The notes: generated from the sequence alone by a model not told the origin. A stretch of 64,000 nucleotides of DNA from CAYMAI01 sp964388445 (GCA_964388445.1 CAYMAI010000008.1:62001-126000); one strand, 5' to 3'. Counted from the first letter of the stretch, positions 44,906 to 53,637 are shown. Program-made: numbers and translations.

Positions 44906-45625
44906 GTGATTCTCCTTATCGACCTGGACAACACTATTTATCCCGCGAGCTGCGGGCTTCTTCGCGCCATAGACCGGCGGATGAGCAAGTTCATGACCGA
45001 AAAGCTCGGCTTCAACCCCGTGGAAGTGGACGCCGTACGCGTGAAATACTGGCAAAAATACGGCACAACTTTGCGCGGCCTTCGCGAGACCATCGGCGTG
45101 GACGAGCTGGATTTTCTTGCATACGTTCATGAGCTTGACCTCGAAAGCCATATCGAAGCCGACGTCAAGCTGCGTGAAATGCTCGATTCGCTGCCTCATC
45201 CGAAGTACATATACACGAACGCCGACCGTAGCCACGCGGAAAGGGTGCTGGAAGCTATGCGTCTTTCCGGCGCGTTCGCGGAAATTTTCGACATAATCTC
45301 GCTCGGCATGACCGGCAAGCCAGACCCGCTCTCGTACGCGCTCGTCGAAGAAAAACTCGCGGCGCTCGACGGAAACCAATCCGGCAAAGCCGCCTTCGCC
45401 CGCTCCGATAGCTCGCCGGAAACGATTATCTTTTTCGACGATTACGCAAAATATCTCGAACCCGCGAAGCTGCGAGGCTGGATAACGGTTCATGTCGAGG
45501 AAGATTCCGGCGCGGGCGCCGTTAAAGGCGGCGCGGAGCCATGGGTAGATTTTACCGTGAAAACCATATACGATGCGCCGCAAGTGATTGAGATAATCGA
45601 GCGGAAAACGGCAGGTGCAAAATGA
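44906..45625 (+). CDS. HAD-superfamily hydrolase (pyrimidine 5'-nucleotidase-like)
   Basis: A 239-residue haloacid-dehalogenase-type phosphatase. Motif I is right at the N-terminus (MILLIDLDNTIYP, Asp6/Asp8), motif II is YTNADRSHAERVL, the motif III Lys is in TGKPDPLSY, and the motif IV acidic pair is in FFDDYAKYLEPA. The DLDNTLYP form and the helical cap match the yeast SDT1/PynA-type pyrimidine 5'-nucleotidases. An insertion of about 15 residues (DGNQSGKAAFARSDSS) precedes motif IV. The GTG start is leaderless. It overlaps acpS by ATGA and is co-transcribed with it. Substrate uncertain. Confidence 0.88.
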   Translation: MILLIDLDNTIYPASCGLLRAIDRRMSKFMTEKLGFNPVEVDAVRVKYWQKYGTTLRGLRETIGVDELDFLAYVHELDLESHIEADVKLREMLDSLPHPKYIYTNADRSHAERVLEAMRLSGAFAEIFDIISLGMTGKPDPLSYALVEEKLAALDGNQSGKAAFARSDSSPETIIFFDDYAKYLEPAKLRGWITVHVEEDSGAGAVKGGAEPWVDFTVKTIYDAPQVIEIIERKTAGAK

Positions 45626-46017
45626 TTTACGGCATAGGAACAGACTTAATCGAGGTCGCTCGCGTGGCGAAAGTGTGCCAGTCGAATCCGCGATTCGTCG
45701 AACGTGTATTTACGGATAACGAAAAAGCGTACAGCTTTAAAAATAAAAAAAATCCGTACATGCACCTTGCTGCAAGCTGGGCCGCGAAGGAATCGCTATA
45801 CAAAGCGGCAAACGTCAAATGCAGATATGCGGACGTCGAAGTGGCTCACGAAGAATCCGGCAAGCCGTATTTCAGGTTTCAGCACGAACTCGCCCAGCGC
45901 CTTGCGGAATTCACGTTCCACCTATCGATTAGCCACATCAAAGATTACGCTACCGCGGTCGTCGTCGCCGAAGCGCGTCCGTCGATGCATCAGCTGGTCG
46001 AAATCACTATGTCATAG
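45622..46017 (+). CDS. acpS: Holo-[acyl-carrier-protein] synthase
   Basis: A 131-residue AcpS that moves 4'-phosphopantetheine from CoA to the ACP serine. Metal- and CoA-binding residues are seen: Asp8 (GIGTDLIE), and Lys56/Glu57/Lys61 (WAAKESLYKA). The SISHIKDYATAVVVAE end is typical. The last 12 residues run past the usual end and overlap the 3' end of the convergent PKD gene by 28 bases. It overlaps the HAD gene start-to-stop (ATGA). Confidence 0.94.
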   Translation: MIYGIGTDLIEVARVAKVCQSNPRFVERVFTDNEKAYSFKNKKNPYMHLAASWAAKESLYKAANVKCRYADVEVAHEESGKPYFRFQHELAQRLAEFTFHLSISHIKDYATAVVVAEARPSMHQLVEITMS

Positions 46018-49000
46018 TCCGACGCGCCGGTTCCGCCGGGGTCGAACGTGCCGACGAACAGACGCAGGTAATAAATACCAGGGCTTAATCCCATCGAAAT
46101 GCTTTCCGTATTGCCCGTCGAATAAGAGCCGCCAAGCAGGGATTGACTGTCGTCGAAAAGCTCCGCGTCGATATTGCAATTCGCGCCGTTGAAATTAACC
46201 TGAATCGATACGAGACTCATGCTGACTACTTCGAACCAGAAATAATCTTCCGAATCTCCATCGTAATCGTTGCTGCCGGAAAAACCGAGATTGCCGGTAA
46301 CGTCCGGCGCCGGAAACGGAAGGGCCGGAAGCTCGTTCGCATCCACGAAGCCGTCGTTGTCTTCGCTTTCGTAGAATTCGGTTCCCACGAATATATAAAC
46401 GAACGCCGTGTCTCGCGCTCCTTCGTTATCCGTCACGCGAACCGTCGCTCTGAAAACTCCTGCCGACGCGTATTCGTGCGACGTGTTGGGATTGCTGCCG
46501 GTGTTCTGGTCGTACACGCCGTCGCCGTTGAAGTCCCATTCGTAAACCTGTATCGCCCCGCCGTCGGGGTCGAAACTGGCAGATGCGCTGAACGAGACCG
46601 TAAGCGGCGCATCGCCGGAATCCTGATCCGCCGTAATATCGGCAACCGGCTTTTGGCCGGTGGCGAATCTTCCGGAAAGCTCGTAATCGAGATTCGTGAA
46701 TCCCGTGCCGAACCTGAAAATCTTGAGATAATACGTGCCGGCGGACACGTTTTCGTTTATCAGTTCCACGCCATGGCCCGTTTGGCTCGACGCGACCAGT
46801 TCCTGCTGCGAATCGTAAAGCTCGATGCCGACTTTGCCGGAAAACCGGTTGTATGTAAGCGTAAACTCGGGCGTGCCAGCTTGCGTAATCGAAAACTTGT
46901 AGAAATCCTCAAGTCCGCCGTCGTATCCGCCCGAGCCGACGTTTCCGGCGACGGGAGGATTGGGAAACGGAAACACCGGAAGCACATTGGCGCTTGAAAA
47001 TCCGTTGTTGGGTTCGATTTCGAAATACGCCGGGCTGCCCGCAACTATTGCAACCACGGTCTCCGCCCACGCGCCTTCGTTGTCGGTCACTCTCAACTTC
47101 GCCTGATAGGAACCTGCGTCGTCGAACGTATGTTGAATAGTGGGGTCGTTTCCCGAATCCAAATCGAAAACGCCATCGCCATCGAAATCCCATTCGTATT
47201 TCACAATCGCTCCGCCGTCCGGGTCGCTGCTGGCCGAAGCGTTGAAGTTGACCAAAAGCGGCGTGTTGCCGTAATTCGGATTGGCAGTCAATCTGGCTAC
47301 CGGCAAACTGCCAGCAGCGAAGCTGCCCGAAAGCAAGTAATCTCCGTATCCGGTAATCGTATCCACCAGCACGTAATATGTGCCGATTTCGGGAAGTTGA
47401 TGCTGGATGTATTCGATGCCGCCGCCATCAATCGACTCGGCGAGCAGGTTCATTTCGTCGTCGAATAGCGATAGGAAAATGCCGCCGAATGTATCCGGAT
47501 ATTCCAAGGTAAGCTGCACCGCGCCCTGCGACGCCGACGTAAACTTGAACCAATCCACTTTGTCGCCGTCGTAATGCTCATAGCCGGGCCCATCGCCGAT
47601 GCTGCCCGTCACTTCGGCCGAGGGAAACGGAAACGGCGGCAGGTCGTTCGCCTGTGCCGGGTTGTCGTTGTCTTCCACTTCGAAAAACGCTTCGCGGACG
47701 GTTATTTCAATGGAATCGCGATTACGCGCTCCTTCGTCGTCGGTTACGCGCACGGTCGCTTCGTAAGTGCCTGCATCGCCATATACATGTTGAACCGTCG
47801 GATCGCTGCCGGAATCGAGGTCGTAGGTTCCGTCGCCGTCGAAATCCCATTCGAATTTGACGATGCTTCCTCCGTCGGGATCGAAACTGCCGGAAGCGTC
47901 GAAATTTACGGTAAGCGTAGGAAGCCCCTGCGTTTTATCTGCGGTTAAATCCGCAATCGGTCTCGTGCCCGGAATGCGTGTCCCCGAAATCGTATAGTCC
48001 GTATATCCGTCCGGTGCGGTTACTTTCAGGTAATACGGCGTAGTCCGTGTAAGGTCGGCCTCGATAATCAATTTGCCGCTTTCGTAAATTGCCTCTCCGA
48101 CCGGCACTTCGAACGTATCGAAAATTCCGGCGGACAAATCGCAGGTTTGTGCGTTATAGTCGATTTCAAAAATGACAAAAGACGTCGCGCTTACGGAAAA
48201 CGTGTAATTGTCTTCATAGTCGCCGTCATAGCCGCCGTAACCCATATCGATGTCTTGTCCAAGACTGCCAAGAACGACCGGATCGGGGAAATCGAATGGC
48301 GGAAGAGGGGTGGATTGCGAAAAGAAATCGTTCGGCTCCACTTCGAAATAACCGATGTCTCCCGCGTTGATAACCGCCCAGTCTACCCCGACGTCTTCAT
48401 CCACATCTCGAACTCTTACTTTGGCTATGTAAACGCCGTCGTTGGAATATTCGTATTCGGCGTACGGAATCTGTCCGCTGAATTCGTCGTACACGCCGTC
48501 GCCGTCGAAGTCCCACTCGAAAGTAAGCGGTGAGCCGTCGGGATCGTAACTTTGTGATGCGTCGAAGCTCACCGTCAGAGGAACCTGTCCGGTAAGCGGC
48601 GTTGCCGCAAGCTGCGCAACCGGCGGCATAAGCGGCCCGCCCGCGTCGAGCGTTACGGAGTTCAACCTGACTTCGCTTGCGCCGTACGATGCGATTGCAA
48701 AATAAACGTTTCCGTTCGAGGAAATGGCGTTGAAACCGAAGTTTAGCGGAAAATCGTAACCGCCCGGCGGCATTGATGCGGGCTTTTGGCCGTACGGGCC
48801 GTATTGCCTCCACTTAGGCATTCCCGAAAAATCTACAACGTAAAAGTAAAACGTGCTGGGAGATAAAATCTCTATTTTCGCCAGCGAAGAAAGAAAACCG
48901 TCTCCGGTATGTCCCGTGAATCTGTACACCGCGAAACCGAGAAACGTCGGCAATTCCACGTTCGTGCCGACCCCTTTCACTTTAAGCCAGTGGTCCGTCG

Positions 49001-49316
49001 TGTTCCTTTCGTAGTTTGCGGCAGTCGATCCTTTCATCCACTCCTGATCGCCCAAAAGCGTTACGGGCAGTGCGCTTGTACGCCTTTCGCGGCTTGCCGG
49101 ATCGTAGCTTTTTTCGGCTTCGATAATTGCCTGCAAAACCTCGTCGAGCGTTGCAGGCGCCGCGCTTTCGTCCGTGTTTTGCGATTCTTCCGGCGTGCCC
49201 TGGCCGGGCACAAACGCGGTGCCCGATGCGCCTTGCCCTTTGCCGCGCGAGCATGCCGCCGCGACGGCGAGGATTACGATAACGATTAATAATAATGCCG
49301 TTTTCTTGCCAATCAT
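45990..49316 (-). CDS. Very large lipoprotein with alternating PKD and PPC domains
   Basis: An 1108-residue lipoprotein (signal MIGKKTALLLIVIVILAVAAAC; Cys about 22). After a beta-rich N-terminal domain (about 60-230) come four repeats of a PKD domain followed by a bacterial pre-peptidase C-terminal (PPC) domain. PKDs have the form FDxSxSxDPDGG-hh-hEWDFDGDGhYD. PPCs open FEVEPNDFFSQSTPLPPF, FEVEDNDNPAQANDLPPF, FEIEPNNGFSSANVLPVF and YESEDNDGFVDANELPAL. No peptidase is attached, although PPC domains usually follow one. The start at 49316 follows AGGAG. The 3' end overlaps convergent acpS. The dockerin/BACON lipoprotein gene lies 50 bases upstream and is probably co-transcribed. Surface adhesion or display is inferred. 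Confidence 0.9.
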   Translation of the reverse strand: MIGKKTALLLIVIVILAVAAACSRGKGQGASGTAFVPGQGTPEESQNTDESAAPATLDEVLQAIIEAEKSYDPASRERRTSALPVTLLGDQEWMKGSTAANYERNTTDHWLKVKGVGTNVELPTFLGFAVYRFTGHTGDGFLSSLAKIEILSPSTFYFYVVDFSGMPKWRQYGPYGQKPASMPPGGYDFPLNFGFNAISSNGNVYFAIASYGASEVRLNSVTLDAGGPLMPPVAQLAATPLTGQVPLTVSFDASQSYDPDGSPLTFEWDFDGDGVYDEFSGQIPYAEYEYSNDGVYIAKVRVRDVDEDVGVDWAVINAGDIGYFEVEPNDFFSQSTPLPPFDFPDPVVLGSLGQDIDMGYGGYDGDYEDNYTFSVSATSFVIFEIDYNAQTCDLSAGIFDTFEVPVGEAIYESGKLIIEADLTRTTPYYLKVTAPDGYTDYTISGTRIPGTRPIADLTADKTQGLPTLTVNFDASGSFDPDGGSIVKFEWDFDGDGTYDLDSGSDPTVQHVYGDAGTYEATVRVTDDEGARNRDSIEITVREAFFEVEDNDNPAQANDLPPFPFPSAEVTGSIGDGPGYEHYDGDKVDWFKFTSASQGAVQLTLEYPDTFGGIFLSLFDDEMNLLAESIDGGGIEYIQHQLPEIGTYYVLVDTITGYGDYLLSGSFAAGSLPVARLTANPNYGNTPLLVNFNASASSDPDGGAIVKYEWDFDGDGVFDLDSGNDPTIQHTFDDAGSYQAKLRVTDNEGAWAETVVAIVAGSPAYFEIEPNNGFSSANVLPVFPFPNPPVAGNVGSGGYDGGLEDFYKFSITQAGTPEFTLTYNRFSGKVGIELYDSQQELVASSQTGHGVELINENVSAGTYYLKIFRFGTGFTNLDYELSGRFATGQKPVADITADQDSGDAPLTVSFSASASFDPDGGAIQVYEWDFNGDGVYDQNTGSNPNTSHEYASAGVFRATVRVTDNEGARDTAFVYIFVGTEFYESEDNDGFVDANELPALPFPAPDVTGNLGFSGSNDYDGDSEDYFWFEVVSMSLVSIQVNFNGANCNIDAELFDDSQSLLGGSYSTGNTESISMGLSPGIYYLRLFVGTFDPGGTGASDYDIVISTS

Positions 49317-49366
49317 ATCTTGCTCCTGCGGGCGAATCGCGCCGAATGACGCTTCCCGGAAAATGG

Positions 49367-51061
49367 CTACTCCTCTACGGGAGCTTTGTAAATCCAGTAA
49401 GTTTGCGGAGGCACCGGAAGATTTCTGAACTGCACGAGAACTTGTACGTTTGTGTCGAACGCGCCCCAAATTAACCTGCCTTTCGTAATTTCCGAAAAAG
49501 CAGTTCCGGGACTCACCGAAACCGCGCCGCCTAATTCGAACTTAGTCAATGTGTTTGTCGTTATGTTCTTGCCGCTCATCCCGTGCGCAGTAAATTGCAC
49601 GCTGGTAGTCTGCGGCGGAAAAACCCACGGGTCCAGCGAAGTTCCGTTTCCGCTGGCCGCGCCCGAAACGGTAACGTGGCTCAGCGACTCGCCTATGTCG
49701 GTCACGAAGAGGCTCGCAATGCAAGTATCCTTATTCAGCGGGTCTGAATCGTCCGCCAGCGAAATAACTGCACCATATGCGCCTGCCCCGAGACCGCCAG
49801 TATTTGCCGTCACTTGCACCGAAATGTCCGCCGCCGACCCCAAAATTCCGGATTGCGGATTAAACGATAGCCAAGGCTGATTTGCAGTAAGTTGCCAGTT
49901 CAAGCTCTGATTGCCGTCGTTTCTAATTCGGATGTTTTGAGTTATTACTTCGCCCAAATCGGCGTTGAAATCGATAGTGTCTTCTTCGATTATCGGAAGC
50001 GAACCGTCCGCCACTACACGGAAAACGATTCCGCAAATGTCCGTTCCGCCCTCCCAATCCAGGGTGAGCCGGCCCGTTCTCGTTCCTACGTTAAGCCCCG
50101 CCGCGAAAAACGTAACATCAACGCCGGTTTCCTCGCCGCCTGCCGTGGTACCCGATTCCGCGCTAATCGTCATCCAGTCCTGGTTTTTGGCTAGCGTCCA
50201 AAATATCGGAGATTCCGTATTGTTCCTGATGTTGATTGTCCGCTGAGTGACGCCGTCGATTAGGACGCTTACCGTCATGGACGATTGCACTATTTCGAGG
50301 TCTTTTTGCAAAACGTCAACCGTATCGACTACGTTGCTCGTTTCGCCGGCGTTTCCGTCGCGGTCGACGGGCTGAACGGTTACATATCTCTTTCCACCCG
50401 GCGGCAGAGCGATTTCGAATGATTTCGGCAAATCCTCCGACACATCCTCGTATGGCACCCTCAAGACTTCGGTGAATTCGCCTTCCGGCTCGTCCGCTTC
50501 CAGCAACACGTATTCGAAAACCGTTCCCAAATAGTTGAGTGCTATCGGCGTGATATCGGGAATACCCACGTCGCCGCTATTGTCTCCGTCAATCCATGCT
50601 TCGAGAAGGTCGTCCCCTTCGCCGTCGTCAACGATAGCGAGATAATGAAGCGCAATCGGCGTTATGTCCGGTATACCGGTTTCGCCGCTGAAATCGTAAT
50701 CGCCGACGTTCGTATAACTCCATCGAAGCGTCGCCGTTTCCGCGTCCAGCTCCAAATCGCTTACCCTGCCGGCATCGCCTTTCGGCGCGGCATTGGCAAA
50801 TCTTTCATTTCCCTGCGTTTCTGCGCGCTCCTTTAGCTTTTCGAAAAGCGCCTTGGTCAAAGCGGAAAAAACCTCCGGGCTTACGCCTTCCGGCGTTTCG
50901 AGCGCATCGATTTCCGCGGCAATGCTCTTTAAATCGGCGGTCCGGTTCAAATCCGGCGAGTTTTTCGCCCCTCCGCCGCCGCAGGACGCAATCAAGAGCA
51001 CGATAACGGGCAACAGCCCGAGTAAAGCCGGTAAAAACGCAGAAGATTTTGCCAAGCGCAC
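49367..51061 (-). CDS. Lipoprotein with N-terminal dockerin pair and BACON-like domains
   Basis: A 564-residue lipoprotein. A GTG at 51061, preceded by GGAGG at 6 bases, gives the signal MRLAKSSAFLPALLGLLPVIVLLIASC. A helical segment, then RVSDLELDAETATLRWSYTNVGDYDFSGETGIPDITPIA and DGDNSGDVGIPDITPIALNYLG, form a tandem dockerin-like calcium-loop pair (about 110-180). An Fn3-like domain (about 180-240) and two BACON-like domains (about 250-430; WMTISAESGTTAGG and WLSFNPQSGILGSAAD) follow, then a beta-rich C-terminus. The first 240 residues share their layout with the lipoprotein at 31939-34509. BACON domains bind glycans or act as spacers. Partner proteins are unknown. Confidence 0.88.
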   Translation of the reverse strand: MRLAKSSAFLPALLGLLPVIVLLIASCGGGGAKNSPDLNRTADLKSIAAEIDALETPEGVSPEVFSALTKALFEKLKERAETQGNERFANAAPKGDAGRVSDLELDAETATLRWSYTNVGDYDFSGETGIPDITPIALHYLAIVDDGEGDDLLEAWIDGDNSGDVGIPDITPIALNYLGTVFEYVLLEADEPEGEFTEVLRVPYEDVSEDLPKSFEIALPPGGKRYVTVQPVDRDGNAGETSNVVDTVDVLQKDLEIVQSSMTVSVLIDGVTQRTINIRNNTESPIFWTLAKNQDWMTISAESGTTAGGEETGVDVTFFAAGLNVGTRTGRLTLDWEGGTDICGIVFRVVADGSLPIIEEDTIDFNADLGEVITQNIRIRNDGNQSLNWQLTANQPWLSFNPQSGILGSAADISVQVTANTGGLGAGAYGAVISLADDSDPLNKDTCIASLFVTDIGESLSHVTVSGAASGNGTSLDPWVFPPQTTSVQFTAHGMSGKNITTNTLTKFELGGAVSVSPGTAFSEITKGRLIWGAFDTNVQVLVQFRNLPVPPQTYWIYKAPVEE

Positions 51062-51130
51062 GTCAATCCTCCAAATGATTCGAGGCGCGCAAGAGCGCCT
51101 CGCCGTAGGGCGGCGAAATCCGCCGAGGAG

Positions 51131-51136
51131 ATTATA
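51131..51136 (-). promoter_or_regulatory. -10 box upstream of the dockerin/BACON lipoprotein gene
   Basis: A minus-strand TATAAT about 70 bases before the GTG start. The start site would be near 51124, giving a leader of about 60 bases. The -35 is not recognisable. Confidence 0.4.
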
Positions 51137-51226
51137 CCGAAAAACCGTCCCGCCTCTAAGCTTTTCGCTCGATGAGCCTCTTAATGCTAGTTCGCGAGCG
51201 GTTTCGGAGTGCAAAATGCGCGCAAT

Positions 51227-52900
51227 CTAATGATAAACGCCGGCTGCTTCGGGCTCTTTGCCGAGCATTCCGAATACTTCGGCGAGCATTTTATTCGCGC
51301 CTTCCATTTCTTCGACGATTACTTTCGTCGCTCCGATTCGCTCAAGCACGGGCACGTTCAATATGTACCTGCTTCTGACAAGTATGTTCAGATCCGGATT
51401 GAACCGCTTTGCAATCGAAATCGCCCTTCTCACCGCTTCGGCGTCGTTAATAAGAATCACCAGCGCCAGCGCGTTTTCGATTTGCGCATGCCGGAGAGCC
51501 TCGGCGCTCGTAATGTCCGCATAGTAAATCGGTTCGCCCTTCTCCCTGTATTCGGAAACCGTTTTGCTGTTCAATTCGAGTACGATGTATGGAATGTTCG
51601 AATGTTCCAGCGCTCCTGCCAGCATCCTGCCGGCAGGTCCGAAACCGGCAATTACGATGTGGTTTTCTATGCATTCGTGGCATTCTTCCGGTTCGTCAAT
51701 GCCGCGCACGCCCAATTTGCGTTCGAGCGGTTTGAGCAGCGCTTCGCCTGCGGAAATATGCGGCGCGAGCATAATTATTACCGGCGTAACGAACATGCTT
51801 AAAAGTCCGGCGCAGAGCACGACTTGTTTTTCTTGCGAATCGATAAGCCCTTCGGCCAGTCCTGCGCGTAGAAGCAAATAGCCGAATTCGCCGAACTGCG
51901 CAAGCCCGAGTCCGGTCAGAAACGCCACGCGCGCCGGAAACTTAAGCAACAATACGCCGAGCGCGGCGATTATGCTCTTGCCGATTAATAGCGCAAAAAA
52001 CAGCCCCAATACCGCCGCAGGACTGCCCGCAAGCACCCGCCAGTCGAACAGCATGCCGATAACGATGAAGAAAAAGCTCGTTAGCACGTCGCGCATCGGC
52101 AATACTTCGCTCATCGCTCTGTGCGCGAAATCGCTGTCCGCAAGCATAATGCCCGCCAAAAACGCGCCGAGAGCGAGAGACATTCCAGCTTTAAGGCTTA
52201 TCCAAGCCACGCCGAGACCGAGGCAGAGAATTGTCAGCGTGAATATTTCCCGGCTGCGCGTTACATCGACAATTTTCAAAAGCTTCGGGATGAAATATCT
52301 CGCCGCAAACCATGTGCCGGCCACCAGCACGAACGCCTTGCCGAGAATAATCAGTAGTTGCCCGCCGACCGCCGCCCCGTTCATTCCGGCGAGAAGCGGC
52401 ACTGCAAGTATCATCGGCACGATGGCAAGGTCCTGCATTATTTGCGTGCCGAGGACCAGCCTTCCGTGCGGGGCTTCCACCTCGCCCCTGTCCTGCAGGC
52501 TTCTTAAAACTATCGCCGTGCTCGACAGCGCGAACGCCATACCGAAGAAAATCGCCCGCTGTATCGTCTGCTCGAACGCGAGCGCGATAAGGATAACAAC
52601 GCCCATCGTCGCGACGATTTGAAGCACGCCGGTAAGCGCCGCCGATTTCCCCACTCTTGCGACGCGGTCGGATGAAAATTCGAGACCGATAGTGAACAGC
52701 AAAAGCACGACGCCGATTTCGGCGAACAGCTCAAGATTTTCGCTTTCCTGAACCAGTTTTAGTCCGTAAGGCCCGGCAAGCGCTCCGGCCGCGAGCAATC
52801 CTGCCACTACCGGCAATTTGATTTTGCTTAAAACGACCGCAGCGACCACCGCGATTACGGCGAGCGCAAGTAGGTCCGCAAGCATCGGTATCTCGTGCAA
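51227..52900 (-). CDS. Kef/CPA2-type monovalent cation:proton antiporter with RCK domain
   Basis: A 557-residue membrane protein. About 12-13 membrane helices (5-385) carry the CPA2 signatures GVVLLLFTIGLEFS, SSTAIVLRSL and TQIMQDLAIVPM. A cytoplasmic TrkA-N/RCK Rossmann domain (about 410-540, IVIAGFGPAGRMLAGAL with GxGxxG, then ITSAEALRHA) binds NAD(H) or nucleotides and gates the channel. The TTG at 52900 follows GGAGA at 7 bases; the first ATG (52885) has only a weak site. It probably exports K+ or Na+ in exchange for protons. The deiodinase-like selenoprotein gene lies 89 bases upstream on the same strand, so a redox link is possible but unproven. Confidence 0.92.
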   Translation of the reverse strand: MHEIPMLADLLALAVIAVVAAVVLSKIKLPVVAGLLAAGALAGPYGLKLVQESENLELFAEIGVVLLLFTIGLEFSSDRVARVGKSAALTGVLQIVATMGVVILIALAFEQTIQRAIFFGMAFALSSTAIVLRSLQDRGEVEAPHGRLVLGTQIMQDLAIVPMILAVPLLAGMNGAAVGGQLLIILGKAFVLVAGTWFAARYFIPKLLKIVDVTRSREIFTLTILCLGLGVAWISLKAGMSLALGAFLAGIMLADSDFAHRAMSEVLPMRDVLTSFFFIVIGMLFDWRVLAGSPAAVLGLFFALLIGKSIIAALGVLLLKFPARVAFLTGLGLAQFGEFGYLLLRAGLAEGLIDSQEKQVVLCAGLLSMFVTPVIIMLAPHISAGEALLKPLERKLGVRGIDEPEECHECIENHIVIAGFGPAGRMLAGALEHSNIPYIVLELNSKTVSEYREKGEPIYYADITSAEALRHAQIENALALVILINDAEAVRRAISIAKRFNPDLNILVRSRYILNVPVLERIGATKVIVEEMEGANKMLAEVFGMLGKEPEAAGVYH

Positions 52901-52989
52901 GCCTGATCTCCGTCGATAGCGAGGACCTATTATTACACAGCTTCAATATGCGGCGGAGCGCTTGAGAATGACTAAACGGCTTCCGGCTT

Positions 52990-53637
52990 TTAGTTTTTAA
53001 AAATCTTCTTTAGGCTATCTTCAAGCTCGTCCACGCTGAATCCGCGCGGCCCAATGCCGCCGGCATAGAAAACCTTTCCGTTTTTGCCGATTACGAAAAT
53101 CCGGTCAGGCCAGGCGGCGTACGCCTTGTTGGCCGAATCTTCCATATCGTCAATCAGCGTCGGCAGCGACAATTCAAGCTCTCGCACGCATTCGCCCGCT
53201 ACATCTATACGTTCTTCATGCGACTTCGGGTCTTCGACGATAATCCGCTCTCGTTCGTTCACCGGCATCATCCAGCCGTCCACCGGGTGCGCCTCGCGAA
53301 TGTACACGAGAAAAAATTGCGCCTTCGTGCGGTATTTTTGAAAAACCTCTTCCAAGCGGCCCGCGCTTTTTCTGAACGGCGGTCAAGTGTAACTTCCAAA
53401 AACGAGCACTACGGGCTTTTTGCCTTTGAAATCCGACAGCCTGATTTTGTCTTCCGCGTCGCCGCCGAGCATCGCTAATTCGAAATCCGGCGCGTCTTCG
53501 CCCGGCCGCGGCGCATCCTTCGGCGGACGCTTTTGCATATCGCGACCCTGAGATAGCGCGTCGCGCACGCCCACGGACAGCGCCACCGCCGCCGCGATTA
53601 GATAAAACGCCAAAGTTATAGCAAGCCTATGAAGCAT
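52990..53637 (-). CDS. Iodothyronine-deiodinase-like selenoprotein (Sec at TGA codon 85)
   Basis: A 215-residue membrane-anchored redoxin if the in-frame TGA at 53383-53385 is decoded as selenocysteine. An N-terminal hydrophobic segment (about 5-22) is followed by RPGEDAPDFELAMLGG, then VVLVFGSYT-U85-PPFR. The same frame continues LVYIREAHPVDGWMMPVNER (His117 in the EAHxxDGW motif), NKAYAAWPDRIFVIGKNG and VFYAGGIGPRGFSVDELE. These are the landmark motifs of the deiodinase family (FGSxTUPPF, EAHxSDGW, YAALPER, GPWxY) and appear in order. The ATG at 53637 follows GAGGTGA. It is probably a periplasmic thiol/selenol reductase; iodothyronine need not be the substrate. Divergent from the toxin-antitoxin pair. 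Confidence 0.9.
53350..53376 (-). promoter_or_regulatory. SECIS-like stem-loop after the TGA of the deiodinase-like gene
   Basis: On the minus strand AAGCG-CGGGC-CGCUU (53354-53368) forms a 5-bp stem with a 5-base loop. Outer UUC/GAA pairs are at 53374-53376 and 53350-53352. The loop begins 20 bases after the TGA and has G as its second base, in line with the bacterial SECIS rule. Confidence 0.6.

Noticed and set aside
53353..53355. Separate short gene starting at TTG after the deiodinase TGA
   Set aside because: It has no SD sequence and would lack the active-site strand. The continuous frame through TGA reconstitutes the whole deiodinase motif.
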